DNA from: Penelope pileata
Taxonomy: Eukaryota; Chordata; Aves; Galliformes; Cracidae
Length of the DNA: 64,000 nt
NCBI GenBank assembly: GCA_013396635.1
Contig: WBMW01005920.1
Coordinates: 31,991 to 95,990, forward strand
Reading direction: 5' to 3'
A program made the translations under genes and the position numbers. The notes beneath the pieces are model-generated. The model was not told the DNA's origin. It saw nothing but the letters and a program-made list of their open reading frames with translations, and did no database searches. Positions 46,996-60,215 of the stretch are shown here, in pieces (the stretch's first letter is position 1; each line of letters begins with the position of its first letter).

Positions 46996-49900
46996 AGCAC
47001 ATATCTCACTTAGCCAGTCCTTGGTGGAGGTTTCTTCTTGACCTTCTTTCAAGGGGTCAGCATACTCTTGTTTCACTGCAGTATTTCACAGCTTCACCAG
47101 TACTATGTGTGTAATGGCAGCCTTCCTTCGCAGCATCCTCATGCCCAGAAATAAGACTTTTTGGTTACCTTACATTTGCATATGCTTCCTTGATGCAATA
47201 AAAGACTTGCCAGCCAGTGCACAGGGACAGTGACAGGCTGGGACATGGGCACGTGGGTGGGCCAGGCTGGCAGGGCCTGTGGCCAGAAAGGGCAAGGCTG
47301 TGGGGAGCTGGCAGCTGGTTCTGCTGCTGCCTTTCTGGGGCAGGGGACAATGGCCCCATGGCTGAAATGGGGTCTGGGTCAGGGACAGCAAGTGCTGGCA
47401 GTGCCTCAGGGCTGGGAGACTTCAAGCTTTGCCACCTCTCCACCCCTCTCAGCTAGTGGTGCTTCTAGCACTAAAAGCTGGTGGATGGAATAGGCTTGCC
47501 CTGAAGCTCTTGTGATTGAGTTTCATATGACCCTTTGACATGATTGCTACAATTAACAGGCTCCTTTTACCTTTGTTTTGTGAGGTGGAGAGCTCAATTT
47601 TCCCAAGAGAGGAAACACCATCCCTTTTGGTGCAGTTACCAATGAGTCAATCCAACCTTGGAGATCACTAGGGTCACTTGTTCAAAAGCTCTTTACACAG
47701 ATCACGAGACATGGAAAAGTGAAAGATGCCATACTGGTGGAGTATTCTTACAGCTATATTTTGTTTGAGGGGCGTCAAATTTCAGTGGTCTGTGAAAAAC
47801 CCAAGCAACAGTTGGAAATGGGTGGACCGCATACATCCCAAGCACACCTGAAGGCATGACACTTGTCTGTACGCTTCTCAGATACTATCTCCTCCCCATG
47901 TCTTTTCGTGAAAAACTGTGGAAACTAAAGTTGAATGAGGAGGTCTTCAGGTGGTAAGGAATGAAGATTGTCAAATGTCTCTCCATTTCTGGATATTTTT
48001 TGGTCGTGCCAAATTTCTTTCAAGGTTTTACAGCATCTCTGGGACAAGCCATAAGAAAGAGACAAAAAGTTTTCTGTTCCAGGACATATTCAGACAAAAC
48101 CAAGTGGCTTATCTTTTTGTTTGGACAAACAGAATGATTGAGTTTTTTTCAGCTCATAACATATTTGGTTTGATATTTGATAAACAATGTTGAAGAAGTG
48201 AAATTTAAACAACCGAATTCTCCCTCTTGGAGTGAAAGAACAAAAATTTTAAAATGTGGATCAGAACTGCTGAGAACAGAAGCACAGTTCCTCCTGCCCA
48301 CTGGTATGGGTATGAATCACAGTCCTACCTGTGCTATTAAGGCAGGGGCAGATGAAAGTTGTCATGACTGCAGTGATACAGCTGCATGAATGAAAGCAGA
48401 GCCTTTCCAAAAACTTGATTCTTAAATTTCCAAAGTCGCAGATAAGGGTGAGACACTGTATGCTGTCAGCTGGCAATTACTATTTTGTTGCTATTTTTTT
48501 GACTTTGTTAGTAAAAATGAACTGGGAATTGTCTAAACTTCAAGCTTGTTGTTTACATTTACTCGAAAATAAATATCTTGCCTTTAGAGACTATTATATG
48601 TCTGCAAAGAGGACTCTTTTTTTTTTTTTTTTCCCTGATCTCACAAAAGTAATTTACCAGAATAAGATTTTTTTTTTCCTGGAACTGTGGTACTTAATCA
48701 TTTCTAAGCAAATGTGGAAAAGAACTGTCATGTGTCCTTTGCTTTGTAAAGAACCATTAAGCTTTGGACCTATTAGCTTGTGTTTGGAGGTTTCATTTGG
48801 CGCTCTTTGTAGTTATATAATGAAATATTTATTGAAAAAGGAGTAACCGTTAAATCTCTTCCATCAGTAAACAAGCATCTCCTTCACCTTGTGAAAATCG
48901 AAGATGGACTGATCTGCAATTAAACGACAGTGGGTACACGTGTTTGCAGAACACATTTTGTCTGAAGAGTGTAACATCTGTTCTGCCTCTCAGATTTCCT
49001 CAAGGAATTCCTCTTTTAAGCTATCACAGTTTTACTTTCTGCCAAGGATTTTATTTATCACTCTGCTATGTTCAAAATTGCTAACCTGAGGTCCATCCAA
49101 ACTGTACAAAAGTAACTACAGTATCTGCAATATTTTGTGCTTGGTTTTCTGTCTTAAAGTTTGTAAGCATCTGTTATCCCATAGGTATGTGCACAACTTG
49201 CATAAAAAATTCTCTTGTGCCCTATCTTGCTAGACACATACGGAATTCACTTGCTAATAGTGCCTGATTTCCTTTTAGGCACTTCTGTTTTACGATTCTT
49301 TAGAATTTTATATGTTGCTTCCATTCCCATACTAACTGACAGTGCTGCGATATTTTGTAGAGTTTTATTGTTTAATAAATATAAACCGGTTAGACTTAAA
49401 GTAATACTAACTTCTGGCAATTCAGATGCTTAGGAGAGTCCCAGAGGCTTTCAGTGCATGCCCGTATCAAATTATTTCTATAATAATGGGTTATGATTTA
49501 TCTTTTCTACATAGTACTTTTCCTGTATGTTGTTGAACAAATTGGCTTCTAAATACTTATTAAGAGAGTGGTTATTAAAAGGATTCAGCACCCACCTACA
49601 AAAAGATGATTTTCAAGACCTTAGAACCTCACCTTTGCAGAATATCATCTTTTCAAATAAACCCAGCACCCAATGCCAGATCCTCAGAAACCCGAGTACC
49701 TTTTCTAATGTCTAACTTGGAAACGAGCACTGCTAAATCTGTTCATGTGCACCTTTTCTTTGGCATCAGACTCCCAGAATACAATGTGTAGTCATGGATG
49801 AAAGATAATTTACAATGCTGACTTAAACACATTCAAAATAAGTCCTGGATTCCAAACAAATATATTTTCCCAAACACGGGAATCACCTGCAGCTCTGACA

Positions 49901-52900
49901 GTCTAAGTCTGTATTTCATCTGAGTGATTTCTGACCCAAAAGTTAGTAGACAAGGCAAGGGAGTCTCGTGTAAACTCCATGGCTGCCAACACACCTGGAC
50001 CTGACCTCTAAAATATTTCAGCTGTGGCTCCTTCTCAGTGTCACCGTCAATCTCAGTATTTGCCTTGTCTGGGGAAGTACAGGAAATGAAGATTTAGGAA
50101 GAGGTGGAAAGAAGCATAGAACTGGTGTTCCTTTGGCGAGATATCCCATTGTGTGAGCCCATGATTCTCACTGTAATTAGCAGGTGTAACTTCCTACCTG
50201 TTCCTCTTTACCAATCCAGGAGGAAAACGTAACCCTCAGAAGCCAAGAAACTAAACTCTGGCATTAAGAATGTCAGGTCTAGGTTTCCTATTTAAACTTT
50301 TCCCTGCATCTGGGGCAGTCTTTTATCTGTCACATTAAAGACATTGTTTAAAGAGGTTGTTTTAAAAATAAATAATAAAAAAAGCCCCAAGCAAGCTCAG
50401 CAATAAATTCTATTTATATGTTTTCCAAGACTTTATTGAATTCTCTGTAACTCAGTTTGTATTAGTATGTCAAAAAGCAGTATCCTTAAACCTTTGGAAT
50501 CCTGAACTTTTCTATCAGAGGGAATATCCAAAGATTCAGACATGATGTTTCCATCCTAGTTGTAGAAAGCTGTATGTACACCAGTAATGTTCTCTGTACT
50601 GCTCTTTTGTGAGATGCAGAAAGCACTAGTTATGAGATTAAGGACAGAAAGGTTAGATTCAGTTTTAACAGAGTATTAACCCAGTCCATAGGCTGGAACT
50701 CACCACTAGTCTGACAAATCTAGCTAATTAGTGGATTTAAGGCACCAGGGGTATGGCCTACTCTGTTTGCCTTCATCCATCTTCATTACAAACATCTGTG
50801 GTTCAGGAGGAATGGAGAGTGAAAGTTGAGGTGACAGTAGGATCAAAGAAGTATCTCAGCCGGAGAGCCTCCTGGTTCCTGGAACCAAGCTACACTCCTC
50901 CCTGTGCCTACAAAGAGAATTGCATCCACTGCTGCATATGATGTCTAAGGCCTTTGTATGGACTTTTTAGTTCATGCACCTTGGCTGATCTTTAAAGGCA
51001 CGAAATAACAGAAGAAAATCCAAATTTTTAACTTTTTTTTTCCTTTTTCATGTTTTAGAATGCCAAAGCAGATTTCAGGTCGCCTAAACATGAAAACTGG
51101 GAGCTCTTCATTTGTACAGCATGGGGAGTAAAACATTGATGTGCCCAATTCTCATGTTGAACAGATAAATATGCTTGCTTAGCTATTTCCCTCTCTCTCA
51201 GTATGTTCTACATCTGTTAGTAATGAAATTGATTGCAGAAGAAAACAATGTTTCTGAACTCTGAAGCACAGTGTATAGAGAAAAATCTTCTTTTAAAGGA
51301 TAACATGCTGCGCTGTCAATCCGTCCTCCTCTCCTCTCATGTTTAAGGACAGCTGATTTCAAACTGCCTCCATCTTTAGTCTCTAAACAATCCTTTTGCC
51401 AGGAGAACAGGAAGACGGTGACTTGTATAATGACATTCATTATTTTGTCTGTATTTGTTAAATAGGATTTCTGTAAGCGTTCTTATTCATCACAAATTTG
51501 CAAATTGAGAGGAAGCACCAGTTATTTAGTAGCTTCATAAACATTGTTTCATTTCCTGATCTTGCTCACTGCTGAGTCTGATCTTTCATTTTGCTTACCA
51601 CCCACCACCTGTGCTCTGGGTACAGCTACCCAGGAGAAAGGCCATTCAGCTCCCAAACCTGGCTTCATACATCAGTTAACTGCATTTTTTGTCTTGGCCA
51701 TGCACTGCAGATCTGAAATGAATCATGAGGAGCTGGATAAAAGCAATTTGGAATAGGATTTGTTGTGTGGAGTTCATCCACCTGGACTTAGAGAGGGACC
51801 TCTGGAATCTCCAAAAATAAATGATGAGATTGTGGAACAATATCAAGCATTTATGACAGCATAAATGCCAATATTGAGAAGAAATGGTTGATGCTGTCAT
51901 TCATGCATCCACAAATGTGTTTTCTTCCTCATTTTACTCACATGCAGCTGCATGTTCTCCCTAATTAGTGAATTGCCCTCAGGTTACTCCCCCAGACAGA
52001 TCTAATCTGTGTCTGTCCAAAATGACTAAACTCTGTCCCACATTAAAGATGTAAAAGGCCACAAATTACTTTCTTGATCTTCCCAACTCAAAAATTGCTG
52101 CTACTGGATGGCATTCTCTCCATGTGGCATTCAGGGTGATTTCATCACCTCAGGGCTGAGGCTTTCAATACAAGTGAAGAAAAACATCCACTGCTGAAAA
52201 GTTTCTCAGTTCAGATTCCAGTTCAACAGAAGAAACATTCACTTCAGGTTTAAGCTCATAATAACGTTATGAATTGCAATAAAATGTGTAAATATACAGT
52301 TCTTTCATCTTTAAAGCGCTTTATAAATATCAACCAGTCTTTCCTGAGAACAGTTTCCAAGTGAAGTTATGTGATTAAGATGAAAGGTCAACATATTGTT
52401 ACAGAAAGGTATTTTTTCCAAACCTTATCATAAAAAGCTGTGTGCAATTAGCATATAAGGTGAAATACGGATAAGTGCATGTCATCTTTAATACAAATTG
52501 ACCTCCACTGCAGTTACAAGAATAAGCATGTACGCAAATTTAATGTGAATTTTACTGTTTCTTTCTTACATAACTAGGTACTGTTTCCTCCTTAAGGCCT
52601 CCAGGAGGATTTACAAGCTTGTAGATAAGAGACAAAATCACCTTATGCTCTTCTGTCTGGTATGAAATAGAGCATCAATGGTACTTGGTACTCTGAGGAA
52701 TTGGAAATGATTGTGCTGAATGTGAATTCCCCACAGGAGCGCAAGCAACAGAAATGCTTATTTATAGAAGTTGAAGGGGGAAAATGTCCATACAGTTTGA
52801 TCTCTGTTTCCAGCATGAGCACTGCAAGTAGCTCACACCGTGGTAATACTGCTGGTAGGCTGGCAGGTACAGATTTGGCTAGAGACTTCGGGCCTGCATT

Positions 52901-53940
52901 TTGCAGAAAACTTTCTCTATAATGTCTATCTGGAATTTGCCACTGAGAACAAGCCTTATTAAACCCCAAAATCTCCTCCGCATGTATCAAAAAAACCAGA
53001 ACAAACAAACAAACAAAACCCACACTTGTACGGCAAAGCTGTCTGGTGAAAGAGACAGAGCAGCAGAAGTGGAGATGTTGACTTCATCTCCCACTTTAAG
53101 ACCAATTTCACTGTATTTTTTTTCCCTGTACAGGAACAGCAATCTCTATTGTGCCTACAGTTTCTCATTTATCTCTATCCTCTCTGTTCAGATCGTGAAG
53201 TCTCTGGATGAGAGCTGTTTCAAGCAGGTGCACACAGTACCTACTGTAATACACTGCCCATTCTGGCCGGTACGTTGTGATTTAATCATAATGTGAAAAA
53301 AAATGTGAGGGGAACACTGAGAAACTCTCTGTCAGTGTGATAAGCTAATACTGGGAGAACATTTGCTGTTCTTCATTAATTTTAGAGTGAAGTAAGTGAG
53401 AATTGTGAATGGAACTCATCATCTGACTGTTTGGAATGCATGAAAGCTTTTGCTGGTTTCAGAAGTTTGCTTTTCAAATATCCTTTGATCAAGTCATGTA
53501 TGCAAGATAAAACTAGAACTTCTTAAAAATAGAACAGAAGCGAGTGAGTTCTGGTGAATGGTACTTAGAGAATACGTGTGGTTTTTGCATTAGAAATAAC
53601 AACAAAAATTGCCTGCTTGGGAGAAACAAAGGTAACGCTGCAGTTTTCCAATTTCTGAACCATTTCCCTGCTCTTGTAAAAGGTGCCTTGAATATCACAA
53701 ACTTCACAGCTGGCAGGCTGGTAGCCTGTTTTTTTTTATCCAGTTTGATTGGCAATTCTTAACTGTCATTACAGCATGTCATCCTGCAGACTGGCTGCCG
53801 CTGTATATTTCTCCTGCTCTAATTGTGTTTGGATTTCTGAGAAATAACTACAGTGTAAAAAATTTTGGACATCAAGCAGTCACCCACTCTTAGGACAGTG
53901 CAATCAACCCCCTGGGAAGATAACACAGGAAAGCTTGATT
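46996..53940. other. Long non-coding block; GC-rich island-like patch
   Basis: About 6.9 kb with no supported gene. A locally GC-rich, CpG-poor patch lies at 47210-47460 (mirrored frames on both strands are composition effects). The 143-codon + frame at 48415-48846 is rich in F, L and K and has no domain. Other frames of 60-131 codons are likewise featureless. No known transposon recognised. Confidence 0.48.
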
Positions 53941-53960
53941 GCTGGTGTTTTCTCTTCCAG

Positions 53961-53987
53961 GTCACTGCGCGGGGTGAGGCCTCGAAG
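53961..53987 (+). other. Candidate 27-base microexon
   Basis: A good acceptor ('ttttctcttccag' ending at 53960) is followed 27 bases later by a good donor ('aag|gtgggt', GT at 53988-53989). The enclosed 27 bases are open in frame 1 (nine codons, VTARGEASK) and hold three CpGs in a CpG-poor neighbourhood, which hints at purifying selection or recent origin. 27 bases is a multiple of three and within the size of neural microexons. A branch-point-like 'cttgatt' lies about 25 bases upstream of the acceptor. It could be a chance pairing of splice-like words. Confidence 0.3.
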
Positions 53988-56900
53988 GTGGGTATTTTCC
54001 ATTTTGTTTCTTTTTCTAGTCGTTAAAGAGGCCAGCTTAGTCATGTCCTTATTTTAGACTTTTCCACATGATCCAGAGTTAATGCTCCTCGATGCAGAAA
54101 ATTCCATATGGATCCTTTATGTTCTTCCAAGGTTAGTATGTTGCAGACCTGGCAGAGTACTTCAGAGTTTGCTTTGCACTAAGTTGAGGTGATCTTGCTT
54201 CATTGTTGGTCATATTATTTTAATCCTTAAAAGGAAAAAAAAGTGAAGTTGATTTGTTTTATTATGGATTTTGTTTTTTTATACAATTATGTCTTAAGAT
54301 ATAGTTAAGAGGATGTTCTTCAGTGGTTGCCTTTGAGTTTATGGTATCAAGTCAAAGCACTAAAACCCTTTTGGGACGTGTTATTGCATACCATTGGAAA
54401 GTAATTGTTATTGACAGGTATCAGAGCTGGTCATCAACCTGAGCTCCAAAGTCTTTATGGACTGAATTGGTTCTGAGCATCTGAAATTTCACTTTTACAA
54501 GCTATCCGAACAGGCTGGTTATCTCCGACTGCCAAGGTATTGACGCAAGCTGTAGATTGCCCTCTTGTTAGAGATTAAAACTCTTTTCAAAGCATCAGCT
54601 GACCCAACTTTTATCGCTCGCATGATTATTGCTGGAAGCAGGATATTTTGGTGCAGAGTGACTAATTTTTAGCTACTAACATCTTCGATGCTTCCTCTTG
54701 AATGATTGTAAAAGGCTTTTTAAATACAAAATAAGCGGATGGTTGGCACTATTCCAAACCAGTGGGCTCTTACTGTAATACCAGTTTCTCTCAGTGCAAA
54801 CCGTGTAGCACACGATTCATTCTCAGCAGTACCAGCACCAACATCTTCTAGATTTTTCATTCTTAACTGCATGCTGCCGTGTGGCCAGAGCTGTAAGTCA
54901 TCTCCAAAATGTGGAAGTCTGGTAATTTATAAACTAATTGGCTATTTTGACTTGCAAATTCCTGTGCTGCAATTGCTCTATATGAAGCATTTATACAAGC
55001 TTTACATTAATGAGATGATCAGAATGAGAGCCGAGAGAGAAGTTTCAAAAGACAGAGCTCAGAGTACTCACTCCTTCTAAGAAAAATGACTTACCTAATT
55101 GCTGAGAGATGAAAGAGGTGAAAGTGGTGCCATGACCATATGTTCTCCCAAAGACAACAATGGCAGCAATATACTTGAATTGTATGAGATGGGCAGGTTC
55201 CTCTCTGTGGCAACTTGCCTCTTAACATCCTCAAAAGCAGAGGAAAATCTGTGTTAGAAAAATCAGCTTTCTGCATCCTGTCAGCCAGCGCCAGCACGCT
55301 GATACCTGTGGATAAGGGGTAAAGGAGAAGAGGAAGAAAGTTTCCAAGAGAGAGTTGAACGCTTGGTGGCGTGACCTGAGCCATGACCACCGTGTGCTAT
55401 TGGGACTTGCACTCCTCTTGATATCTCAGTTAAATTTTCCCTACAGCAATTTTATATTAGTACTGATGCAAAGGTCTATGTATTTGAATATTCTGTTTGT
55501 GAAGAATATGTTTACAAATCGCCTTAAAATTGTTGTGGGAATTGATCTCTTGACACGTTTTCTTACTCATGTGATTACAGAGTGTATCTCTCTGAAGCCT
55601 GAGAGTAGACCAGCTCTGGAATACTCAAAAAGCAAAATGAAGAAGTGTCTCCCAGAGTTTGAAGACTCAAGTACTTTTAAAGGCAACGGCTGTCAATGTT
55701 TGCTTTTGTGTTGACAGAATCCTTTTAAAAGGTTTTGCGGTGCGAAAAGCTCCTTTTAGTGGGTTTTCATAATGCATCGGGAGAGAACAAGAAAATGTTT
55801 TTCTCACCGTGACTGGCCATGGAACTGGCTGGGAACATCACGTATCCAAGCCGGGAGGCAATTTCCCATGCGACTCATAGGCAGAGCTGTGGGATGGCTG
55901 TCACAGCTGTTCCCCTGCCTTGGGGACCTCAGGGTTCCAAGCCCTCCTCTGGGTGACTCAGGCCCCTTAATGTGCCTGAAAGTGGTACACGGGGCGAGGG
56001 CTCGCCCCTGCCCTAAAGTGAGGGATTGGCATCTCCATGGACTGCAGGAGGCAAAGTGCTTTTATTCTGCAGGCGTGGAGCAGCAAGAGGGATGGCATCG
56101 CCCTGTGCCAGCTGTAATCCAGCAGCCACAAGGTGGCACGAAGGCTTTGCACTTCCTCTGCAAAGCCATCAGGTAGCAGCTGGCTGACTGCTCCCGCTGC
56201 ATGCCAACCCCCCCGGGGCTGCAGATCTGTTAATGGGGGCTCTTAGGGTTTCCATTCAGATGCCTGATGGGAGAGACACCCCTTTCTGTCTTTGTAGGGT
56301 CAGTGGTGTTTGAAAAGCAGCCTTGCAAACACAGCACAGCACCTCGGCTGAGGCAGCCGCAGCGCCTGCTGGTGCAAGCACCCACCTGCCTGCCACAGGT
56401 CTTGTGTAGCAGGGATGTGAGAGCCCAAACGAGCAGCAGATGTTCTCTCTGCAGCTTTTCTAACATTGCTGCTCTCAACCTACTATACAACACACACAAC
56501 AGCTCACAAAATGTGAAAAAGCACTGACACATGAGGCTGCAGTTGTTTTCTGCACTGAAACATAGGTGAGACCGTGATGGGAAACACCTTGCAAATGTAT
56601 CCGTCTTCGGTGTGTGTGTCATAGCCAGGTCATACGTGGTGACTGTGACATCCAGTAGGTGACAGCTGGCTGGGGGTGGACAGGATGGGATGGGGTGGAT
56701 GGATGCATCTTGTACTGCTGTGGAGTTTGCTGAGGTGAAACTGAGTCATGAGGATGTGGCAGAGAGAGAGGGAATCTGAGGCTGGGTTATTAAAAAGTTT
56801 ATCATGAGGCTTCTTTGAAATGCATTTACGTGAACTCTACTGTTCTCTGCGCAATACTGCTTCTGTCAGAGCCAGAGTTTTCCCTGTAACATACTTCTAA

Positions 56901-58500
56901 GTACATTGTTTGAATGATGGTTAGGGGTCCCCATCAGAGGGACAGCTTCTGCTGGACCCCTTGCGAGAACAGTTTTTACCCCTAGGTGGTCTTCCTTTCA
57001 CCTTTGCCTTAACATTTCACGTACAAGGCCATCTGAGGGTGTAAGATAATGTGAAATAAACAGTTCCTACACCTGGTGTTATGCAGGTTGCATTAACAGC
57101 CGGCTCCTGAGGAAGTCAGGAATTCACCAGTCTCATTTGTTACATTTACATATTTAAAACTTGAGTTTCTACTCAGGACTCCAGGCCACACAAGGATGCT
57201 AGCAGCAAGCAACAGTCTGGGGATGCAGCGCTCAGCGAGAGCACGACAGCGGCTGTGAGTTAAAGCAGCAGCAAGTGCTTCTGTGCTCACAGGTCCCTGA
57301 GGAACTGAAAAGCAGCACTCGACTGCACTTCACTCCTTTCATAAAAACTTCACAAAGGAGAACCCACATCCCCCTTACCTTTTCCCCATTTCTTGCTAGT
57401 TAAAAAAATAAAAAAAAGAGGTTTAATATTTCTGTGACCTTTCAGTTTTATATTGCCTAACTGGAGCAGAGAAGCTATTTTCTTCTTCACGATGAGCTTC
57501 CCTTTCACTGCAGGCTCATTTAGGCTTAGGACTAATGTAGCACAGCACAGAATACCACAAGGATTTGAGGTTTTGCAGTGCCGTTCCTTGTTAACCATTC
57601 CTAAGTTCTTATAACCACGACTCATACATTCTGGGGTGTTTGGCTCCTGTCCTTTGTTATCTATAGAAATACAGAGGAATGATTCTAAGTGTTTACTATA
57701 GGTTTATTTTAAACCAAATGCAAGCCCTAAAAACAAGAAGCATCAATGGACATTACCCTTTTCTTCACATCCTAATATCAAGCTTATGCTTTTAGTATGT
57801 GGATCCATGCTTGGAAACTTTTGCCATCTTTCTAATGTGCTGACATTACCTGGTGCTGTGTTCCAGAACAGCAGTGCTCACGATTTTTCATTAAGAAAAA
57901 TATGAGGAAAACTCGTGATTCAGCTCTCCCTGCTGCCTCTTCTTCCCCCAGGAAAACCAAGGAAGGACACCAACTATATTGAGTGTAATGACTAATAGCA
58001 CTGTTCACTAATCAACACTGGAAGGTGGGGAAAGATTTCTTCTGAAGGACAGTTTTTGCTCAGTTGCAAAGTCTCCTTTGATTACCTTGTTCTCTGAGAA
58101 TGAGTAATGTGGTTTTAATTATTTTTAGTTTAGTTCAAGGTTATTAATCATCTTCAAGCTAACAACTACAGAAATTCATCAATGTTTCCTGTCATTCACC
58201 GAAGATTTTCTGTTTTAGATGAACAGTTTTCTTTGCTGTTCTAAATGATGCTGATTTCTACCCAGACCGGTGAAGGCCACCACTCAGTGATGGCTATTTT
58301 GGGGGTGGGATGGAACTCTCTTTAACTAAAGTCACCCTTATAGAGGCTGAACACTGGACTTCCCTGAATCCGTGACAGAACCCATCAGTGGCTATTTACC
58401 TTACAGATTAATGGCATTGTGGGTTTGGAGGCAAGGGGATGTGCAGCTCCTGAGTAGCAAACCCACACTGCTGACAAATCTTGCAGTCACATTACCAGAG
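53988..58500. other. Non-coding block with a candidate CTCF site
   Basis: About 4.5 kb without a supported gene. Frames at 54739-55080 (+), 55091-55390 (-), 55355-55714 (+), 55772-56176 (+) and 56230-56622 (-) have no recognisable domain. The 55091 frame happens to run into a strong minus-strand donor. A CTCF-like motif lies at 56126-56140 (listed separately). Confidence 0.45.
56126..56140 (+). promoter_or_regulatory. Candidate CTCF site (plus orientation)
   Basis: 'ccacaaggtggcacg' matches the CTCF core CCASYAGRKGGCRC at 13 of its 14 positions; the only mismatch is A at the Y position. It is the best CTCF-like word I saw in the window. Occupancy is not testable here. Confidence 0.45.
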
Positions 58501-58518
58501 GTGATCCTCTGACCTCGC

Positions 58519-58560
58519 TGAAGTCAATAGAGTTTTGCCTTTGACGTCGGCGGGGTCAGG
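58519..58560. repeat. Ancient palindromic interspersed repeat, copy 2
   Basis: Arms 'tgaagtcaa' (58519-58527) and 'ttgacgtcg' (58541-58549; two mismatches to a perfect palindrome) surround a 13-base loop 'tagagttttgcct', followed by 'cggggtcagg'. Layout and loop sequence match the copy at 16085, with 'tttgc' shared at the same place. Confidence 0.55.
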
Positions 58561-60029
58561 TGTTTATTTTAGAGCTATTCTGTCTTTTAGCTATGTGCTC
58601 CCAAGGAAATAATTCAAGTTGCTCTATTCATGCTGTACTGGGTAAAATAAATAGGTTATATTTATAAATGCATGCCTTATAAGAGCATTGTGAGGCTAGC
58701 AGTAATGCTTTTGGATGAAAGTTATAACTGTAGAATACCTTATAGTGACGAAGCACCCATAAAATGAGTCTGGGCATGTCATCAGCAGATCACGTGAACA
58801 TTGTCTTTCATCCTAACTCTGTGACGTGGACATTTTAAGAAAGTTTTCTCAGTACTGAACAAATATTTTCCTGTTTCATAAACAAAACTTTAAATTTACA
58901 TACCTGTATTTACCTTGTATTTCAAGCTTTAGGGTAATTACATAAAAATATTCTGCATTGGGAATGAGAAGAAAGAAATGGAAGATGTGGAAGTGAACGG
59001 TACATAAGAAACAATCCCTGGTTCAGAACAGAACTGGCAGAACTGATCTGAGGAGATACAGTCAGTGTTCAAAACAGAGTTACTTACTTCCTATAGATGA
59101 GATGTTTGAGTAGATCATGTTCCCGACAACAGCTTTCTTTTGACTGCGATGAAAATATTTTATTTTTTCACACTGAGATAAGTGAAACATATAAAGGTAT
59201 GTCCCTTTGGAGTTCTCATTAAAAGCAAAGCCAAAAGCTAAGCAACCTTAAATTGTTACCATTAGTTAATGGGATAATGTTATTTCTGTAATTCCTTGCT
59301 CATACATCCTGTCTTTTGCGTTTCAGAGCAAATTCTTGTCACCTCTAGATTTCAAATCAGAGAAGATAATGAAAGATATTTATCCAGGGGTAAAACACTC
59401 ACTTCATACAGTTAAAACAAAACAGATGCATACATTTTAGAGCAATTTCAAACCTTGCTGAGGCTTAGAAGAAAGCTGTTTTCATTGTAAAGTGAAATAT
59501 CTCAGAGAATCACCCCAAATTATATTCAATTAACTCCTTTTTCTAAAAGCCCATAGGATTCAAATGCAAAGTCAATAATATACTTACACTTGGTAGCAAG
59601 AAAGCCTCAGGAAAAGGAATTACACTAGAGTGCAAAAATCATATTAAAGTTTCAGGGTTTTAAACATATCCACAGAGTAATATAGTTTATTATTTCAGCC
59701 ACAGTGGTTACTGTGGACAAATCCAGTTTCCTCTGGAGATTCGAAACAGATTTGAGGGCTGAAAGAGAAAGTTCAGTCCCGCAATGTGCTGGCAACCTCT
59801 CGTTGTGTTGAGCTCTGTAATCTGCGTAATTCAAACAGGACCAAAGGCAACAGTATTTACATAATGAGCCCAACAGACACATATCTGCAGCTAAGAAATC
59901 ACACAGGAGTTTCTGCAGACAGCCCTCATTCCTAATGAGAAAGGTCAATAAATCTCGTCCAGTTCAGTCTGAAGTCAGTGAGAGCCTTTCCTGTGGCATT
60001 ACAAGGGTCAGAGACTGATTTTTGACATT
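58561..60029. other. Non-coding sequence; possible third palindromic repeat copy
   Basis: No gene seen. A decayed relative of the palindromic repeat may lie at 59970-60012 ('tgaagtcagtgagagcct' … 'gggtcag'), immediately beside the ancient CR1 fragment that follows. The minus frame 59652-59948 (98 codons) has no domain. Confidence 0.45.
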
Positions 60030-60215
60030 ACAAGAGGCCATTACAAACATCTCGTCTGACCTTTGCATAAAGCAGGCCAAGGAATTTTGCTCAATAGCTC
60101 AAGATCTTTCAGAAAGACAGCAAGCCTGACTTTAAAGATTTTTGAGTAATGGAGATGGTAATCCAATTTTGTATAAGTGATTAATTGCCTCAGCTGTTAC
60201 AGAAATACATTTTAT
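60030..60215 (-). mobile_element. Ancient CR1/L3-like 3'-UTR fragment (antisense)
   Basis: In + order: 'agaggccattacaaacatct', 'tctgacctttgcataaagc', 'aggccaaggaattttgctc', 'tttcagaaagaca', 'cctgactttaaagattttt', 'gtaatggagatgg' and 'tgattaattgcctcagctgt'. This ordered series follows the antisense 3' UTR of old CR1/L3 LINEs ('ggccattatgatcatctagtctgacct…aagacttcaagtgatggag…ttaattaccctcactgtt'). Confidence 0.66.

Noticed and set aside
47640..47690. 'tccaaccttggagatcact' as a CR1 3'-UTR match
   Set aside because: The words occur in the wrong order for either strand of CR1, and no terminal repeat is present.
48415..48846. 143-codon + frame
   Set aside because: Phenylalanine and lysine runs come from poly(T) and AT-rich DNA (for example 48618-48633 and 48668-48679). 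No ATG-linked context and no domain.
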